Part shown: positions 26,310 through 36,985 of the stretch, piece by piece
Numbering within the stretch: position 1 is the first letter of the stretch
How the letters are laid out: each line of letters opens with the position of its first letter
Assembly (NCBI GenBank): GCA_938041445.1
Contig: CALISO010000001.1
Location: 1 to 46,622, forward strand
Length of the DNA stretch: 46,622 nt
Source: an uncultured Saprospiraceae bacterium
Lineage (GTDB): Bacteria > Bacteroidota > Bacteroidia > Chitinophagales > Saprospiraceae
Reading direction: 5' to 3'
The notes under the pieces: generated by a model
Database searches by the model: none
Told to the model about the DNA's origin: nothing
Seen by the model: only the letters and a program-made list of their open reading frames with translations
Position numbers and translations under genes: made by a program

Positions 26310-29300
26310 GTGAATAGTTTCGATTCTAAATCACTATTGATAGCAATCCTCGCTTTGCTATATCCAATTGCAAGTCTCTTGGCACAATGTGGTGAGCTCA
26401 GTTCTTTTGCAGCAAATGAGGTTGAGTTTTGTTCTGGTGAAACGATGACTCTATCACTTGATGGATTCAATATTTTAGATGATTCTGAAGTGGAATTTTA
26501 TTGGTCTCTTACTACTGGGTTTGACCCATACAATAATGAAGGCACATTAATATCAAGTGAATTAATCGACTATGATCATTGTAATGAAGACCCTGTAGTT
26601 TCATCAATTACGGTCGACGGTTGTGCTTCTGGTGATGCTGATGGCGAATATGTCATTATAGAGTCTGGAGGTGGTCTGTATATCGATGATTTTTCTATCA
26701 CATTAGAAGTGGGAAATACTGGCGGAGGCCCTTCAAACGCTTCTCCAGGAATGACTCCTTGTAATTGGCAAGATGGTGATGCATCATTACTCTCAGGTTG
26801 CGGAATGATCATTCCAGTTGGCCCAGGAGACTTTGTTCCACCCAATGCGATGCTGTTTGTCCAAATATCCGCAGGGTTTAGTGACAATGTGGATGTATCT
26901 ACCCTATGCGGTGATGACGGATGTATCTATGTTGTGCAAAATGAATGTGATAGATTCTTCGGTGCTTTCTCCAACGGAGGTGATATAAAAACTCAAGAAT
27001 TTGAATTTGGTTGTACTGATCAAACAGTGACATATGATCCAAGTGATATATCAAACGATGGAGACTATGTAGATGGAGATGGTAATGCCTTTTCTGGAAC
27101 TTGTGGTGTCGCTCCATCTGGATCAATAAGTAATTATCAGATCGATGCTAACTTAGATGATATTGACTATTTAATTCCTGATTCCTGGTGTAATGAGACC
27201 ATATTCCTCAAAGCGATAGTGATAGAGGATGATCTAGATGACTGCTGCTCTACTATTGAAAGTAATGAGCTCTCTATCGATGTTTCTTGTCCAGTTGCAA
27301 ACCCGGCAGGCCCATTAGAAGTATGTGCTCCTGATAGTGGTGATCCAGTTTTTGATTTAACTACATTAGAGTCTACAATCTCTGCTGGCACTGGCACTGT
27401 TGTATGGTATGAAGATGCGGCACTAGTTTTAACAATTGCTAATTCAAGTTCTTATATGACTAGTAATCTCTCTGTTTGGGCTGTAGTTGAAGATGGAGGA
27501 TGTGAAAGTAGTGATGTTGAGATACCTTTATCTATAGCTTCTCCACCTCAGGCTAGTTCTCCTTCCCAAATGGCCTGTGTAGGAGAAGTACTAAGTCTTG
27601 AAGCAAATAATGGTGATACAGTATATGACTATACTTGGGAAAACACAACTACTGGTAACACTTCTACTAATAATCCATGGATAATTGATCCTGTAACTCT
27701 GGATGATATTACAAATTATAGTTTAACAGTAGTAGATCCACTGACAACTTGCCAAAGCACAAGTACAATCAATATCACTGGTGGTGAAAGTCCAACAGCT
27801 AATGACTTCACCATTGAAGAATGTAGTAATGTGATCAGTGCATATAATCTTGATGCTGATGCAGGTCCAAACATTAATAATCAAGGAGATATCCTCACTT
27901 GGTATGAAACAGATCCATCTAGTGGTACTGCCACTCAAATAGGTCCACCAACTGATAATGTTGACCTCTCGCCATTTGCAGGGGGTTCAATATGGGCACA
28001 AGTTCAGCACAGTACAAGTGGTTGCATAGCTGAAGTTGAGGTATCTGTCATCAGCAACGGATCTCCTGAAGGTTGCATAAGTGGTGATCTTGATGTTTGT
28101 GAATCAGGTTGTGCAACATTTGATTTTGAATTTACTGGTGGTTCAGGAACGTATGATGTGGAGTATGAATTAGTCTTCTTAAACACATCATTTGGACCAT
28201 TTAGCCTGATTGGTATATCGAATGCATTCGAGTTTGATTTATGTTTTGATCCAGATCTAACTCTACCAAATTTTGACAATGAGGCAATTAACCTGCCAAC
28301 TTGCATCTTATTTGGACTTCTTTGTTTAGATGAAGGAGATCAAATAAGTTTTGAATTGCTTTCAGTAGTTGATGCTGATACTGGTTGTGTAGGTACTGTA
28401 GGACCTGACTGTATCCAAACAATTGACTTCCATTCTGATCCCGACATCGAAGCAGTAATTACTGACAGCTGCCCTGAAACTTCTAATGGAATGATTGATT
28501 TAACCATTACGGATGGCATATCACCATATGACTTTAATTGGGATCCAACAGCTAGTTCAGAAGATATCTCTGATCTTGCTGTTGGTTCCTATGCTGTGAC
28601 AGTTACTGATGATGTGGGATGCTCATCTACAGATATATTTGATATAGAAGAGCTGGAAGCAATGACCGTAATAGCTGACACAACGCCTGAGACTTGTGAT
28701 GGGAACGATGATGGGACAATCACGGTAACTGTCAGCGATGGGCAACCAACTTACAATTACGACTGGTCAGAGGATAGCTACGATGGAATGTTCAACATCA
28801 CTGATGTGCCAAGTGGCTCTTATACGGTAACTATCACTGACGATTCAAATTGCTCTGTTGTAGAATCGGTAATCGTAGATCCGGGAACCGCACCTGAGAT
28901 GCCAACATTCTCGTTGGATGAAATGTACTGTGTAGACGATATAGAACCTGCCTTACCTTCTATCTCTGATAATGGAATTTCTGGATCATGGGATGCTACA
29001 GATATTGAAACAGATACTGAAGGTATTACAGACTATGTGTTTACCCCGGATGTTGGTGAATGCGCTATTCCAATAACGTTATCCGTTGAAGTTTTTGGTA
29101 ATCCAGAACTTGAGATTGATAATATTCAATGTGATGGAGCTAATTACACATTTGAGGTTGAAGTAACTGGAGAACCAAATAGTTTATATCTATTTTCTGG
29201 ATCAGCAGTTATAAGTCCAAATCCTAACAGTGTGACTACAGATGGTACGGGTGAAGCAATAGAGATATTTACAATACCATTGGCAAGTGGATCCGTAATA

Positions 29301-32300
29301 TTAACAGTAATGTCTAATACTGAACCCTTTTGTGATTCATTTGCAGAAACAATTGATCCTCCAGAATGTGATTGTCCTACTGTCGATAGTTCTCCGCAGT
29401 TACAAACTATTTGTGATGGAGAGCAATTAGACTTAAGTCTTGGAGGATCTGGAATTACGATAACAGATCCAAATGGATTCGCAGGTGATCTTGTATGGAC
29501 TACAAATAATCTAGCTCCAGATGCTGGAGGTTTAGTATATGTGACAAACCCGTATAGTAACTTGACTTGCTCAACTGATACGGACATTCTATATGCTTGG
29601 TTAGAATGTGAGATTCCAGGTATTCCATTGTCTTATATAGACGCTGGTAGTATGGATATCACAATCAATCCAGCTCAACCAACTTTACAATTGACTATTT
29701 CTGAGTCCAATGTTTGTAGTGAGCAACTCGCAATAGGATCATATCAAATAATCGCTGCTGATGGTTCAATTTGTGATAATGTTTCACTTAATGCCGTTGG
29801 GAATCAAAGTTGTTCAACTTCTGAAGTTAGTGAGTCAATTACAATATCTATCGCAGATCTAGAATCTCTGTTAGGAATAACTGATAATGGTTGCACGTCA
29901 TATTCAGCGTTGACTGAAAACATTTCATACACGGTCTTTCCTGAAGGATATACTATTTCAGAATCTGGAGATGGAGAATGCAGTAACCTAACTACGGAAT
30001 TACTTGCCTTAGATGGTACTCTTTGTGCTCAACAAACGATTGCTTGTGATGATAATTCAACAACATTGGACTATGACTTTAGTGATGACCTTGGATTTAT
30101 TCCTTTGAGTGATTGTCTATATGATAACTTATTGGGAACAATACAATGTGGAGCTTGTGATTGTCCAGATCCAATCATAGTTGAAGCTGGTCAGTTGGAT
30201 GATATTTGCTCTGAGCCAAATTTCATAATTGACCTAACAAGCATAGGGTCATCGATTTCAGGAGTTGAAACAGATGGTCTGTGGTCTGGCGGATTTGGGA
30301 CATTTAATTCAAATATATATAGTAGTGCTACAACGTACAGTATCACACAACAAGACATAGATGCAGGTTCTATCATGTTGACTCTGACGAGCGACACTCC
30401 ATCTTTAGGTAGTTGTACTGCGGATAATGATGTTCTTACTATAAACTTTTTACCAGAAGTGGTTTTTGAAGCAAGCATCTCCCCTAGCTGCTATGACCAA
30501 AATGACGGAAGTATTGACTTAACAATGACAAGCGGTACCTCTGATTTTGCTTTCGATTGGAGTGACGGCTTACCTTCTACAGAAGATCAAACGGGATTAC
30601 CATCTAGCATTTATGGAGTAACAGTGACTGATGATGAAGGCTGTACCGCAGTTGATCAATTTGAAGTCACAGAACTTGAAGAACTTAATGTTGTCGTTGA
30701 CAAAACTGATGAAACATGTGCAGGAGCTGAAGATGGTACAATCAATCTTAATGTCACCAATGGAGAGTCACCATATATCTATGAATGGTCAAATAACATT
30801 TATGACGGAATGGATATGCTTATTGACCTCACCCCATTTGCGGTATATGATGTCACAATTACTGATAATGCTGGTTGTTCCGCAGAAGAGTCTATATTTA
30901 TTAATCCAGGTACTGAACCAGAAACTCCAACCTTTAACTTGTTAAATACTTATTGTTTCTTAGATATACCTAATGATTTACCATTGACATCTGACAATGG
31001 TATCATAGGTACTTGGTCTCCAGCAGCTATCAATTCGGGCATATTAGGTCAATCAAGTTATCTTTTTACACCAGATCCTGTAGTCTGTGCAGAGCCATTT
31101 ACGTTGAATGTTGACGTGCTTGATAATCCAGTTTTAAATGTTACTAACATTGAATGCGTAGGCACTATCTATACTTTCGATGTAGAACTAGTCGGAGAAG
31201 CGAATACAGAATACAATCTAAGTGGTAGTGCAGTGACAGGCGGAAATATAAATACTACTACAGCAGACAATGCTGGTCTTACCATCCTAACATATCAGCT
31301 ACCCTTGACAGACGGCGATGCTACGCTTGAAGCGATTGGTGTTAACTCTCCATTCTGTAGTTCAGGCGTTATCGCTATCCAAGCACCAAACTGCAATTGT
31401 AATGATCCCGTTATCATTGAAGCTGGATTGTCTCTTACCGTTTGCCCTGAGGTAGATGGGGTGATTGACCTAATAAATAATGGTGCCTCAATCAGTGGAA
31501 GTGTAACAGATGGAATTTGGTCAGGTGGTTTTGGAACATTTGATTCTAATATATTTAGCGATGGGACTACATACCAAATCAGCCAACAAGATATAGATGC
31601 TGGAGGTGTTATGTTGTTGTTAACCAGTGATACACCAGCTGATCCTGAATGCGATCCTAATCAAGATATATTAGACATTTCGTTTTTTCAAGCACCAAAT
31701 GATGTTGAGATTGCAGAATCCTATTGTTCTCAAAGTGGAGAATCATATACGTCTCCTAATGGCGTTGCCTATGACGAAATTACTCCTACAGGCACAGAGC
31801 AGATTATCAATCAAAATGGATGTACATATACACTTGACGTGAATCTAGACTTCATTGATCTGCCTAACATCGATATTATAAGTGTTGACTGCTCAGAAGA
31901 TATGACAACTTATACTGTATCATACATTATGTTAGAAGGTCAGGTAGACAATATTTCTGTTGGAAATAATAATGGAAATTCAATTACTAATATTCCTATC
32001 GGAACAAATGTGACTATAACAATCTCAAATAATGGAATGTGTTCTGAAATGCTGGATGTTGGATCACCTAACTGTGATTGTCCTAGTATTGATCCGCCTA
32101 TATCTGGAGGTGATGTTACAATTTGTGATGATGATTCTCTTCCTACTTTGAGTGCTGACGTTGATGCAGGGCTTGTCGCATACTGGTATACTGACCCTAC
32201 TCTGTATACTGTGATTGCACAAGGCAATAGTTTTATGCCGTCAGGTTCTGGAGTATATTATGTTGTTTCAGTTGATGAAAATTCAGGATGTGTCAGTGAG

Positions 32301-34379
32301 TCTATTACAGTAGAATTAATCATTTCAAATACCCCATTGATTACAATTTCAGAATTAGTATGTAATGATGGCTTGCAGACTTATAATGTATTATTTACAG
32401 TAGCAAGCAATGATGTACCAATCGTGTCTTCAGATGTTGGTAGTCTTAATTTCACAGGCGGTCAACAGTACGCTATAGAAAACATTCCTATTAATCAATC
32501 AATTACAATCAATTACTCCGATGAGCTCGGTGAATGTGGAGATAGTGTTACATTAAATCCTCCGAATTGCGATTGTCCTTCTGTAGCTATACCACTGCTA
32601 GCAAGTCAAGACTCCTATTGTGAAGGCTCTGAAATACCAGAGTTAGAGTTACTTTCTATCTTTCCAGACATCTCTTTTGAGTGGTATGCTGATGAAGACT
32701 TATCAATTCTATTATCTACTAATTCAGCCTTTTCTCCTCAGAGTTCGGGAATATACTATGCTATTGCTGTAGACAATAATGGTTGTACAAGTTTACCATT
32801 AGAGGTATTAGTCAGCGGGCTAGCAGTTCCAGTTGCTGAAGTAGTTGCTTATGAGTGTAGCACTACAATGGATGATACCTATTTTGTAGAGATTCAATTA
32901 TCAGATAATGAGGTGATCTCGGCACAAACTAATGCAATCGTCAGCAATTCATCCAATGCATCTGAGACATCAATCCTTACAGCGATTAATGGATCATTGC
33001 CTTTTACATTTCAATTACTTAATCTATCTACAGGATGTACAACCGATATAGAATTCGAAGCTTTAGATTGTGTATGCCTAGCTGATACTGACACCGAAAT
33101 AGCATTATCCTCAGATATCATCTGTGGAAACGAGATGGTGGATGTAGTGATTTTAGATATTGGGAATTACGAAGATTTTTCATGGTCGACTGAAGGAGAT
33201 GGATTGTTTGGTAATGCATTTACCGAGAATACAACTTATACGCCTGGTTCATCAGATATTGAAAATGGCAGTGTGCTTTTATCTATAGTTTTTGAAGATA
33301 TCGATGGTGACGGGCCTTGTCAAGAGAAAGAACAATCATTAATCTTGACTATAAATCCTATTCCTGATCCACCAATGCTTCTGAATAATGAGATTACATA
33401 TTGTCTAAATGATGTCACATCTAGTGTTGATGCTATTGGTACAGATTTGACTTGGTTTGTCAATGATGAAATGATTCAGGGAGAACCTCCACTTCCCGAT
33501 TCATCAATACCAGGCACAACACTATATTCAGTATTACAATCTATAGATGGTTGTGATAGCGAAATGGCCGGGATTGATGTTACAGTTTATGGTTTTCAGA
33601 TTGACTATGCAATTAATAGTAACTGCGATAATCTTGCTAATGCAGGATTGGTTATCAATAATATTGATGATGTCATTGGTCAGGTCACCTTGTTAACTCA
33701 AGGAGAAAATTATACCTTTTCTGTAAGTGATTTGCCCTTTATGATTGACTATCCTTATGATGAGATGGTTTCATTCGAAGTAATCACAGATATCAACGGC
33801 TGTGTATATAGCATTGACAGTGGTGAAATGGTATCTGACCCAGGTGAGTATTTTATTCAAATCTCATCTGACAACATTGAGGGAAATACATATGAGCTTG
33901 GCTATTCAACCAATCTGGATGGTGTTATAGAAACAATTCTATGGGAGTCTTTTGTAGAATTATCATGTAATGATTGTCTAAATCCCACTATATCAATCAC
34001 AGAAGACACCAATGTTGACCTAACCCTGATTAATGAAGATGGATGTGAAATCAAAACTACAACCAGACTCGAATTCATAACAAGAGATCTTCCGGTATTC
34101 TTACCAAATATCTTTTCTCCTATGAATGAAGATGCAGGCTTCTATCCACAGTCTGGTGATGAGAATATTGTAGTTGCTAAGTTCGAAGTGTATGATAGAT
34201 GGGGCAATAAAGTACACTCAGCAGTAAATGGAATGGTTAATGATCCTATTATCGCTTGGGATGGTACAAATTCAGGTAATCTAGTCGAACAAGGTGTCTA
34301 TGTCTATATAATAGAACTTACACTTCCTGATGGTAGTAATAAAATACTGCGAGCTGGAGATATCACCATAATCAGATAG
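26310..34379 (+). CDS. Giant secreted SprB-repeat protein with gliding-motility-associated (T9SS type B) C-terminal domain
   Basis: A 2689-residue protein that starts at GTG 26310 (in-frame TAG at 26226, no ATG between). The signal peptide is NSFDSKSLLIAILALLYP ending LLAQ. A Cys-rich N-terminal part (about 27-330) contains a segment resembling lamin-tail-like modules (GEYVIIESGGG). PKD/Ig-like and SprB-type repeats follow (GSYAVTVTDDVGC, GSYTVTITDDSNC, YGVTVTDDEGC, YDVTITDNAGC). Six modules begin with a CxC seam. The last 90 residues match the type B sorting domain: LPNIFSPMNED, FEVYDRWGNKVH, WDGTNSGNLVEQGVYVYIIEL. It should be exported by T9SS and act outside the cell as an adhesin or motility surface protein. 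No enzymatic domain is seen, and it is probably monocistronic. Confidence 0.93.
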   Translation: MNSFDSKSLLIAILALLYPIASLLAQCGELSSFAANEVEFCSGETMTLSLDGFNILDDSEVEFYWSLTTGFDPYNNEGTLISSELIDYDHCNEDPVVSSITVDGCASGDADGEYVIIESGGGLYIDDFSITLEVGNTGGGPSNASPGMTPCNWQDGDASLLSGCGMIIPVGPGDFVPPNAMLFVQISAGFSDNVDVSTLCGDDGCIYVVQNECDRFFGAFSNGGDIKTQEFEFGCTDQTVTYDPSDISNDGDYVDGDGNAFSGTCGVAPSGSISNYQIDANLDDIDYLIPDSWCNETIFLKAIVIEDDLDDCCSTIESNELSIDVSCPVANPAGPLEVCAPDSGDPVFDLTTLESTISAGTGTVVWYEDAALVLTIANSSSYMTSNLSVWAVVEDGGCESSDVEIPLSIASPPQASSPSQMACVGEVLSLEANNGDTVYDYTWENTTTGNTSTNNPWIIDPVTLDDITNYSLTVVDPLTTCQSTSTINITGGESPTANDFTIEECSNVISAYNLDADAGPNINNQGDILTWYETDPSSGTATQIGPPTDNVDLSPFAGGSIWAQVQHSTSGCIAEVEVSVISNGSPEGCISGDLDVCESGCATFDFEFTGGSGTYDVEYELVFLNTSFGPFSLIGISNAFEFDLCFDPDLTLPNFDNEAINLPTCILFGLLCLDEGDQISFELLSVVDADTGCVGTVGPDCIQTIDFHSDPDIEAVITDSCPETSNGMIDLTITDGISPYDFNWDPTASSEDISDLAVGSYAVTVTDDVGCSSTDIFDIEELEAMTVIADTTPETCDGNDDGTITVTVSDGQPTYNYDWSEDSYDGMFNITDVPSGSYTVTITDDSNCSVVESVIVDPGTAPEMPTFSLDEMYCVDDIEPALPSISDNGISGSWDATDIETDTEGITDYVFTPDVGECAIPITLSVEVFGNPELEIDNIQCDGANYTFEVEVTGEPNSLYLFSGSAVISPNPNSVTTDGTGEAIEIFTIPLASGSVILTVMSNTEPFCDSFAETIDPPECDCPTVDSSPQLQTICDGEQLDLSLGGSGITITDPNGFAGDLVWTTNNLAPDAGGLVYVTNPYSNLTCSTDTDILYAWLECEIPGIPLSYIDAGSMDITINPAQPTLQLTISESNVCSEQLAIGSYQIIAADGSICDNVSLNAVGNQSCSTSEVSESITISIADLESLLGITDNGCTSYSALTENISYTVFPEGYTISESGDGECSNLTTELLALDGTLCAQQTIACDDNSTTLDYDFSDDLGFIPLSDCLYDNLLGTIQCGACDCPDPIIVEAGQLDDICSEPNFIIDLTSIGSSISGVETDGLWSGGFGTFNSNIYSSATTYSITQQDIDAGSIMLTLTSDTPSLGSCTADNDVLTINFLPEVVFEASISPSCYDQNDGSIDLTMTSGTSDFAFDWSDGLPSTEDQTGLPSSIYGVTVTDDEGCTAVDQFEVTELEELNVVVDKTDETCAGAEDGTINLNVTNGESPYIYEWSNNIYDGMDMLIDLTPFAVYDVTITDNAGCSAEESIFINPGTEPETPTFNLLNTYCFLDIPNDLPLTSDNGIIGTWSPAAINSGILGQSSYLFTPDPVVCAEPFTLNVDVLDNPVLNVTNIECVGTIYTFDVELVGEANTEYNLSGSAVTGGNINTTTADNAGLTILTYQLPLTDGDATLEAIGVNSPFCSSGVIAIQAPNCNCNDPVIIEAGLSLTVCPEVDGVIDLINNGASISGSVTDGIWSGGFGTFDSNIFSDGTTYQISQQDIDAGGVMLLLTSDTPADPECDPNQDILDISFFQAPNDVEIAESYCSQSGESYTSPNGVAYDEITPTGTEQIINQNGCTYTLDVNLDFIDLPNIDIISVDCSEDMTTYTVSYIMLEGQVDNISVGNNNGNSITNIPIGTNVTITISNNGMCSEMLDVGSPNCDCPSIDPPISGGDVTICDDDSLPTLSADVDAGLVAYWYTDPTLYTVIAQGNSFMPSGSGVYYVVSVDENSGCVSESITVELIISNTPLITISELVCNDGLQTYNVLFTVASNDVPIVSSDVGSLNFTGGQQYAIENIPINQSITINYSDELGECGDSVTLNPPNCDCPSVAIPLLASQDSYCEGSEIPELELLSIFPDISFEWYADEDLSILLSTNSAFSPQSSGIYYAIAVDNNGCTSLPLEVLVSGLAVPVAEVVAYECSTTMDDTYFVEIQLSDNEVISAQTNAIVSNSSNASETSILTAINGSLPFTFQLLNLSTGCTTDIEFEALDCVCLADTDTEIALSSDIICGNEMVDVVILDIGNYEDFSWSTEGDGLFGNAFTENTTYTPGSSDIENGSVLLSIVFEDIDGDGPCQEKEQSLILTINPIPDPPMLLNNEITYCLNDVTSSVDAIGTDLTWFVNDEMIQGEPPLPDSSIPGTTLYSVLQSIDGCDSEMAGIDVTVYGFQIDYAINSNCDNLANAGLVINNIDDVIGQVTLLTQGENYTFSVSDLPFMIDYPYDEMVSFEVITDINGCVYSIDSGEMVSDPGEYFIQISSDNIEGNTYELGYSTNLDGVIETILWESFVELSCNDCLNPTISITEDTNVDLTLINEDGCEIKTTTRLEFITRDLPVFLPNIFSPMNEDAGFYPQSGDENIVVAKFEVYDRWGNKVHSAVNGMVNDPIIAWDGTNSGNLVEQGVYVYIIELTLPDGSNKILRAGDITIIR
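28440..31690 (+). repeat. Diverged long internal duplications in the giant protein
   Basis: A block with two SprB repeats and a GxW module (about 28440-29390) recurs at about 30475-31390. Anchors 28467/30486 and 29100/31125 are 2019 and 2025 bp apart, so the copies differ by a 2-codon indel. A second pair, each with GGFGTFxSNI, TTYxIxQQDIDAG and LLTSDTP-like segments, lies at 30156-30450 and 31392-31690, 1236 bp apart. All offsets are multiples of three. Protein identity is moderate and the DNA is well diverged, so the events are old. Confidence 0.8.
29364..33080 (+). repeat. Recurring C-x-C seam that opens six modules
   Basis: The first Cys of a CxC motif, usually CDCP, falls at residues 1020, 1283, 1695, 1922, 2087 and 2254 (codons at 29367, 30156, 31392, 32073, 32568 and 33069). 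A further Cys often follows about 15 residues later (ICDGE, ICSE, VCPE, ICDD, YCEG, IICG). The regular placement suggests module boundaries stapled by disulfides. Confidence 0.7.
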
Positions 34380-34423
34380 TCTTAGTCCAGTTAATAGTTC
34401 CCAGCTAAACAACTAGAGAATAA

Positions 34424-35827
34424 TTAATCTACGTAAGCAAAGGCAGTATTGAGTTCTTTCTTTAACATGTGAATAAGCATCTTATCATTCTCAAAGATTG
34501 TCTCGTCATCGGTAACAAATTCTCTGATATTCTTGGAGCCAATAGCTAATCTGATAAACCCTTCATTCTTTCCATACTTTACAGGTTGACCTATAAACAC
34601 ATGCTTTTGGCCATACTCCTCGGTAAAATCTTTTGTACAGAAATTGTAGTGAAACTTCTTGAGCTCTTCAAGATTGAGAAACTTATTATTCACCTTCACT
34701 CTGAAAGAGATGATAGTCTTAATCGACCTATCTAAACCAGGCATTAATTCAAACTCTTCTGACTCATTAATAATGTCTACGATCTTCTTGTGCCACAGAT
34801 CAACCTTACCTCTTGCTGCAGCAATTTCAAGTTTTTTAAACCTAAACATCTCATCAATAGCACACTGCCATCTTGCATGAAGAGCCGGGTTGAATTCACG
34901 ATTGAAATCAACTTTTACTCTTAACTCTGCAGGGATATCATAGATAGAAAAAACACTCTTATACATTCTCACCTTAGACCAATCAGCATCGACTAATTTC
35001 TCATACATCGCCGCTGGCACTAACATTGCACCACAGAATGGTGGTGATTGGAAGAACTTAGATCCTGTCAACATTATCGTAGCATTCCTAGCAAGTAAAT
35101 CTTTGATAATATTCTCTTCATACCTGAATTGGCACATATCAACGTTCCACAACACTTTGTCTGCCCAAGGTGCATCCATTACTTCTAGATAGTCTGCTAT
35201 TCCTGACTTGCTACAATGCGTTAGGTTAATGACAATCGCATGATTATCCACGTAGTTTGTTACTATTGTCCCTAGATCTTCTAATGGACTGACCAATGTT
35301 CCAGTATCAGATCTTAGGTCAAGTCCGTGCACTTTGATTTTAGTACCTCCGCTGACTTTATTTCCTTTTGGTACTTCTTCATCAAATTGATTGTATGCTC
35401 CATGGTAGATTCCTTCTGCAGCGATACCAGTACCACCACCTACTTCATCAGCGGAAGTGATGACATTGAGAATTGGTCGGCCAGGATTGAGTACCTTGAT
35501 GAACATCCCAGGGTAATAACTGAGATCAGTACCTGACGGTCCATAGAATATCATATCCTTACCACGTCTCTGCATTCCAAGTAAAGTCTTAAGACTTCTG
35601 GAGCGACGACGTATCAGATCACTGTAATTTCTTGCAGTTTTGTATTCTTGGTAAGCATTTTGAATAGATTCGTAATTGCAGTCTGTTACTGTACTACTAG
35701 TGCATGATCCTCTATTGATTAAGGTTGGGCTATGTATTGCTATACCATATTTAAGAAACCCGTCTTTATTACGATAGGTCCTTTCATTGCATCCTTTCTC
35801 TAAGAATTCCTCAATATTGGGGAGCAT
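34424..35827 (-). CDS. PLP-dependent fold-type I protein (class V aminotransferase-like), function unknown
   Basis: A 467-residue cytoplasmic protein. The middle resembles class V aminotransferases: FYGPSGTDLSYYPG at 95-108, His204 in LTHCSKSG, Asp230 and Gln233 in WNVDMCQFR, then LTGSKFFQSPPFCGAMLVP with Lys257 as the likely PLP lysine. The family's usual order (Asp...Gln then Ser-Lys, then a Gly/Pro-rich loop) is kept, so a bound PLP is plausible. The N-terminal about 90 residues, with CTSSTVTDC and a basic IRRRSRSLK helix, do not fit a standard member. I cannot name a substrate. It lies alone on the minus strand, converging with the giant gene, and 129 bases upstream of the hemE stop. A decarboxylase, lyase or desulfurase-like role is equally possible. 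Confidence 0.65.
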   Translation of the reverse strand: MLPNIEEFLEKGCNERTYRNKDGFLKYGIAIHSPTLINRGSCTSSTVTDCNYESIQNAYQEYKTARNYSDLIRRRSRSLKTLLGMQRRGKDMIFYGPSGTDLSYYPGMFIKVLNPGRPILNVITSADEVGGGTGIAAEGIYHGAYNQFDEEVPKGNKVSGGTKIKVHGLDLRSDTGTLVSPLEDLGTIVTNYVDNHAIVINLTHCSKSGIADYLEVMDAPWADKVLWNVDMCQFRYEENIIKDLLARNATIMLTGSKFFQSPPFCGAMLVPAAMYEKLVDADWSKVRMYKSVFSIYDIPAELRVKVDFNREFNPALHARWQCAIDEMFRFKKLEIAAARGKVDLWHKKIVDIINESEEFELMPGLDRSIKTIISFRVKVNNKFLNLEELKKFHYNFCTKDFTEEYGQKHVFIGQPVKYGKNEGFIRLAIGSKNIREFVTDDETIFENDKMLIHMLKKELNTAFAYVD

Positions 35828-35956
35828 AAATCAGAAGTTAGGTTTTTAAAACACTTTCAAATAGCCGAAAAACAGCACATTATCAAGCTAATCAGTTTGT
35901 GGTTAATCCACAATATAGTATTTCTTAAACAATACACCTGCATTATTTAGGAAACC

Positions 35957-36985
35957 TTAATATTCTAGTGATTTTACAGAATTGACGAAACTAATCACAT
36001 TTTCAAGCGGTGTGTCTGGATATACACCATGACCCAAATTAAATATGTGATTTTGACCCATTTGGCTATGAATCTGCTTGACTTTCTCTGCAATGCGGTC
36101 TTTAGAACCGTAAAGGACACATGGATCCATATTGCCCTGTAGTACACGATCACTACCTACAAATTTACGTATTTGAGGAATATCGATTGACCAATCAAGA
36201 CCTACAGCATTAGATTGACCATTGAGAATATCATCTAATGAAAAATGAGCTCCTTTTGCAAATACTATGGTTGGAACTAAATCATTAATCGCAGCAACTA
36301 TCTGCTCAATGTAAGGAAGGCTAAATTTTGTATACGTTTGCTGATCAAGGACTCCTGCCCAAGAATCAAATACTTGCACAACGTCTACTCCTGATTTCAC
36401 CTTAAGTTTAAGATATTCGATAACAGTATCAGTCAGTTTTTGCAATAGCTTATGCGCCATAGCTGGTTCTTTGTAGAGAACAGCTTTAGCCTTGCTAAAT
36501 GTCTTAGATCCACTACCCTCTATCATATAGCACATCAATGTCCATGGAGCTCCAGAAAATCCAATAAGTGGCACTCTATCTTCTAGACGTTTCTTAGTTT
36601 CGTTGATAGCATCAAAAACATATGACAACCGAGAAGCTGCTGATTCTCCGGAATCTAATGCTTCTATATCTGCTATTCCTTTGATCGTTTCTGGAAAGAA
36701 GGGGCCCTTCTTCTCAATAAGCTCATAATGGAGTCCCATACACTCAGGAATCACCAATATATCAGAGAAAATAATTGCGGCATCTACACCTAGTCTATCA
36801 ACTGGTTGTACAGTTACTTCAGCAGCTAGATCTGGAGTTGTTACAAGTTCTACAAATCCAGATAACCTTGATCTAAGAGCACGATATTCAGGCAGGATAC
36901 GTCCAGCTTGCCTCATTATCCAAATGGGTGGTCTGTTGACTGGTTTCCCATTTAGCACATCTAGCAATAAAGTATTTTGTGGCAT
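35957..36985 (-). CDS. hemE: Uroporphyrinogen decarboxylase
   Basis: A 342-residue HemE that removes four carboxyl groups from uroporphyrinogen III to make coproporphyrinogen III in heme synthesis. The hallmarks are the opening NTLLLDVLNGKPVNRPPIWIMRQAGR, PEYRALR, IFSDILVIPECMG, GFSGAPWTLMCYM, VQVFDSWAGVL and FNLGHGVYPDTP near the end. The reading frame extends upstream to a GTG at 37054, but those 23 residues are not part of the family, so ATG 36985 is used, giving the normal length. It is divergent from the phosphoribosyltransferase gene. No other heme genes are in the window. Confidence 0.95.
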   Translation of the reverse strand: MPQNTLLLDVLNGKPVNRPPIWIMRQAGRILPEYRALRSRLSGFVELVTTPDLAAEVTVQPVDRLGVDAAIIFSDILVIPECMGLHYELIEKKGPFFPETIKGIADIEALDSGESAASRLSYVFDAINETKKRLEDRVPLIGFSGAPWTLMCYMIEGSGSKTFSKAKAVLYKEPAMAHKLLQKLTDTVIEYLKLKVKSGVDVVQVFDSWAGVLDQQTYTKFSLPYIEQIVAAINDLVPTIVFAKGAHFSLDDILNGQSNAVGLDWSIDIPQIRKFVGSDRVLQGNMDPCVLYGSKDRIAEKVKQIHSQMGQNHIFNLGHGVYPDTPLENVISFVNSVKSLEY

